Shown here one piece after another: positions 61,458 to 64,000 of a stretch of DNA of 64,000 nt; the first letter of the stretch is position 1; every line of letters begins with the position of its first letter. The notes beneath the pieces were generated by a model that did no database searches, was not told where the DNA came from, and saw only the letters and a program-made list of their open reading frames with translations. The translations under genes were made by a program, and so were the position numbers. The stretch is from an uncultured Saprospiraceae bacterium. GTDB taxonomy: Bacteria > Bacteroidota > Bacteroidia > Chitinophagales > Saprospiraceae. The stretch spans positions 1 to 64,000 of the forward strand of contig CALLPI010000018.1 in the NCBI GenBank assembly GCA_938015595.1. Direction: 5' to 3'.

Positions 61458-62378
61458 TTAGTTCTTTTTACCAGGCTTAGTAGCTCGCCCAGGCGTATTA
61501 GGCACAGTTGGGGAAACCGGTTGGGCGGGTTTCATCACACTGACCCATTGATCAATAGACTTTTTGTTCATGCGTACATACTCGTCATTGCCAGCTTCTT
61601 TAGCCATAGCCATAGAGCGCTCAGCAGTTGCAATGGCTTCTTGGTAACGCCCCAGATCGGCCAGTATAAGGGCTTCGCGGCGCAGCGTCCAGAACTGAGG
61701 GCTCATAGCGTTGCCTTTTTTCGCCCACTCCAGCGCCTGGTCGAGATCTTTCTTGTTTTCATGATAGTAGGTAGCGGCAGCGTAGTAGTCGTTGGCAGAG
61801 GGGCCGGCCATGACGCGCTTGATGTCGGCCATGACGCGTTCGTCAAAGTCCACCATTAGAGGAATCATAACGCGGGTCTGCTCCCAGCGCAGCTCTACAT
61901 TGGCAGAAGAAGAGGTAATATCCGTGAGGTTGATGGTGAAAGTTTCGGTAAACTCAGGTGTTTTGTCTGCACGGACGGTAAAAGCAGCAGCTGGCTCCTT
62001 ATCGGAATAGCTCCCCCAGCTAGTGCTCTCGTATGGGTATAACATGACCTTCCAGGTATCTGCTGCAGGTACAGTGAGCACAGCGTAGGAGCCCTTCTTG
62101 ACGTCCACGCCGCCTAATCTCACATTGTCGCTGAAGGTAAATTTAGTAGCGGCATTGGCGCCGGTGCGCCAGGTTTGCCCTAGGGGCACAAGATCGCCAA
62201 ACACAACGCGGCCTTTGGCGCTAGGGCGGGAGTAGTTGATGGTGATCTCTGTGAGGCCTACGGTTTGCTTGACTTCGGCAGCAGGGCTGGGCTGCGGCGT
62301 GCGAATTTGCGCTTGAAGCGAATGAAGGCTTAAGACGGTGATAACCATAACAATGGCTGGTAAAAACAGTTTTTTCAT
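61458..62378 (-). CDS. DUF2911 secreted protein with TPR-like C-terminus
   Basis: 306 residues. Signal peptide (LFLPAIVMVITVLSLHSLQA) from the ATG at 62378. The DUF2911 region (about 25-195) includes VGLTEITINYSRPSAKGRVV, LVPLGQTWRTGANAATKF and YPYESTSWGSY. The remainder has TPR-like helices (AATYYHENKKDLDQALEWAKK, cut as AATYYHENKK and LDQALEWAKK) and a Pro-rich tail ending TKPGKKN. Family function is unknown; it is common in Bacteroidota. Divergent from mgsA. Confidence 0.87.
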   Translation of the reverse strand: MKKLFLPAIVMVITVLSLHSLQAQIRTPQPSPAAEVKQTVGLTEITINYSRPSAKGRVVFGDLVPLGQTWRTGANAATKFTFSDNVRLGGVDVKKGSYAVLTVPAADTWKVMLYPYESTSWGSYSDKEPAAAFTVRADKTPEFTETFTINLTDITSSSANVELRWEQTRVMIPLMVDFDERVMADIKRVMAGPSANDYYAAATYYHENKKDLDQALEWAKKGNAMSPQFWTLRREALILADLGRYQEAIATAERSMAMAKEAGNDEYVRMNKKSIDQWVSVMKPAQPVSPTVPNTPGRATKPGKKN

Positions 62379-62479
62379 GTTTGACTTGGTTTTGTTTGTA
62401 CTAACTTTACCGCGATAATACCAGTAAGTGTATCTACACGCGATACTTTCCAAACACCTTAAAACGATTCGGGTTTAGC

Positions 62480-62842
62480 ATGACTATTGCAATTATCGCA
62501 CACGACGGTAAAAAGGCAGAAATGGTAGGCTTCGTAAAAGACCATGTGGCATTGTTTCAGCAAAGGAATATCCACCTGATTGCTACTGGCACTACCGGCT
62601 CGCACTTGGAGCGCGCAGGTCTGGAAGTAGAGAAAATGGCCAGCGGCCCCATGGGCGGCGATGCGCAAATTGCTGCGCGCATAGCCGAAGGCAAGGTGGA
62701 CATGGTCATCTTCTTCAGAGATCCGCTCGGTAAGCACCCCCATGAAGTGGACGTAAGCATGCTCATGCGACTGTGCGATGTCTATAATATTCCACTGGCT
62801 ACTAACCCTGCTGCTGCGCAGCGATTTGTGCAGACGCTTTGA
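62480..62842 (+). CDS. mgsA: Methylglyoxal synthase
   Basis: Converts dihydroxyacetone phosphate to methylglyoxal and phosphate, a bypass of lower glycolysis. 120 residues, a short form lacking the E. coli C-terminal extension. Motifs: AIIAHDGKK (active-site His and Lys), IATGTTGSHLE (phosphate loop), GPMGGDAQIAARIAEGKV with the catalytic Asp near 61, and FFRDPLGKHPHEVDV. Start MTIAIIAHDGK is clear. Confidence 0.94.
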   Translation: MTIAIIAHDGKKAEMVGFVKDHVALFQQRNIHLIATGTTGSHLERAGLEVEKMASGPMGGDAQIAARIAEGKVDMVIFFRDPLGKHPHEVDVSMLMRLCDVYNIPLATNPAAAQRFVQTL

Positions 62843-63005
62843 CTTTCTGGAGACTGTGAAACTGGGGGGATGGGAGGATTTTTTGAAATAAGATTTCTGC
62901 TCATTGCATGCGTGTAGATAATGCATGTTATGTATTTTTCAGCCATGTATATGCCCGCTACCTTAGTGGGATGTATTACAAGGCAAACAAACAACGCCAA
63001 ATAAA

Positions 63006-64000
63006 ATGCTGACCATTCAAAAACGCCTTACGCCGCTATTTTACGGTATCCTAAGCCTGCCTTCGTCGGCTATGGGATTTGCGCTCTCGGTACAAATAGC
63101 TGCCTTAAGTTGGATACTGAATACCAAGTACAAGCTCTCCTTTGAGGATATAGGCCTGGTGTGGGCTGCTGGGCCACTGGCCGGAATTTTCGGACAAGTG
63201 ATCTTCGGCGTCATCAGCGACCGGGTGTGGTTTTGGGGTGGTCGGCGACGGCCATTTATCTTGATAGGTGGAGTACTGGCGGCACTCAGCTTGTTGGCCT
63301 TGCCCAATATTGAGGTGATATCTTTGGCATTGGGGCTAGATGGGCTGCTGGGCGTGGCTATTGCCGTGGCACTGTCGCTAGATATTTCCATCAATATCGG
63401 TTTTAACCCCACTCGAAGTATTATAGCCGATGTGACACCCGAAGGCCAGGCGCGCACCAAGGGCTACACCTGGATGCAAACTATAAGCGGCACGCTGGGC
63501 ATGTTGGCATACGTTATCAGCGCTATCTGGGGCAACTATGTGCTCATTTACCTGGGGGCCTTGCTGGTACTGCTCACTTCGGTATTGCCGCCTTTCTTCA
63601 TCGAAGAGCCCCGGCACTTTGGCGACGAAGAGGCTGGCCCAAAGATAAGCCTGGGCAAGATGCTAAGGGCCATCATGCCGCTGTGGGGCTTTTTGCTATA
63701 TGGCATATACGGCATAGTGTCGCGTCTGATGTCGTTTGGGGCCTGGTATCCGTATATGGAGTTGGCTTGCCTGGCCTTGACTGTACTGCTCATTGGCGCC
63801 AGCTTGGCGCAAAAGGAAGGCGGCAAATCGGCCAGAGAAGCTGGCCTGCTGGGGTTTCAGAAGGTACTGGCAGCGCACGCGTTCACATGGCTGGGTATTC
63901 AGAGCATGTTCATCTACATGCTGGCTTTCGTAAAGTATCGCCTGCCCGTGCTGGATGACTTCCAGAGCGGACAAGTGGTATCTGTCTCTTTTCTCATTTT
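63006..64000 (+). CDS. MFS/GPH sugar transporter, SLC45-like (cut by right edge)
   Basis: The frame is open to the window end (331 codons). It starts MLTIQKRLTPLFYGILSLP. The loop 2-3 motif GVISDRVWFWGGRRRPFIL and the loop with NPTRSIIADVTPEGQARTKG are typical of SLC45/sucrose-transporter-like MFS proteins (GPH group); about eight membrane segments are seen so far. A sugar-proton symporter is likely. A near -7 element TACCTTAG lies at 62959-62966. A link to the glucan locus 20 kb away is only speculation. Confidence 0.85.
   Translation, partial: MLTIQKRLTPLFYGILSLPSSAMGFALSVQIAALSWILNTKYKLSFEDIGLVWAAGPLAGIFGQVIFGVISDRVWFWGGRRRPFILIGGVLAALSLLALPNIEVISLALGLDGLLGVAIAVALSLDISINIGFNPTRSIIADVTPEGQARTKGYTWMQTISGTLGMLAYVISAIWGNYVLIYLGALLVLLTSVLPPFFIEEPRHFGDEEAGPKISLGKMLRAIMPLWGFLLYGIYGIVSRLMSFGAWYPYMELACLALTVLLIGASLAQKEGGKSAREAGLLGFQKVLAAHAFTWLGIQSMFIYMLAFVKYRLPVLDDFQSGQVVSVSFLI

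Noticed and set aside
61374-61859. 161-codon frame downstream of the SLC13-type transporter
   Set aside because: Mostly antisense to the DUF2911 gene and without recognisable features.

Overview
This window comes from the chromosome of a bacterium of the Bacteroidota, most like the Saprospiria/Chitinophagia group. The evidence is a SusC/SusD pair, TonB receptors with carboxypeptidase-like N-terminal domains, several type IX secretion (T9SS) C-terminal sorting domains, families DUF4159, DUF4249 and DUF2911, and Bacteroidota-type -7 promoter elements (TAnnTTTG) a short distance before many starts. Base composition looks moderate (about half G+C by eye, not computed). I saw no tRNA, rRNA, CRISPR array, transposase or phage gene.

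Layout. (1) 1-3852, minus: the N-terminal 1284 residues of a giant secreted protein, mostly 20 tandem copies of a 51-residue Cys-containing repeat; it runs off the left edge. (2) 4135-13427: housekeeping and envelope genes (alkaline phosphatase, dprA, an SH3 protein, an acyl-CoA carboxylase beta chain, UDP-glucuronate decarboxylase, dTDP-glucose dehydratase, MltA, a PKD protein, a PspC protein). (3) 13514-21944: DUF4159 and rsmE (minus), then rseP, an LptF/LptG permease with a PAP2 phosphatase, prfC and a TM2-TPR-SHOCT protein. (4) 22151-25353, minus: a TonB receptor/DUF4249 pair. (5) 25913-42990: a seven-gene polysaccharide utilization locus on the plus strand: two glycoamylase-like (PF10091/GH144-like) proteins, a seven-repeat putative carbohydrate-binding protein, a GH3 beta-glucosidase, SusC, SusD and a three-repeat SGNH hydrolase. 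Three of these carry T9SS tails. The enzyme set suggests beta-1,2-glucan (sophoro-oligosaccharide) use; this is inference. (6) 43344-55355: less familiar envelope proteins, including a HEEYH-motif protein, an EamA transporter, a DUF4892-OmpA protein, an orphan, an amidase, a VWA membrane protein, and a secreted protein of the so-called asparagine synthetase B family next to an HtrA protease. (7) 55844-64000: an SDR, mutS, an SLC13-type transporter with RCK_C domains, a DUF2911 protein, methylglyoxal synthase and an SLC45-like sugar transporter cut by the right edge.

The most unusual features are a four-copy family of about 75-bp nested palindromes (near 13.4, 44.8, 50.4 and 55.4 kb), three of which abut a gene's stop codon; the repeat architectures of the two non-enzymatic or esterase-like PUL proteins; and a possible +1 frameshift small gene near 12.4 kb. 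Many starts were moved inward from the longest reading frame because of signal peptides, family length or promoter position, as stated in each entry.
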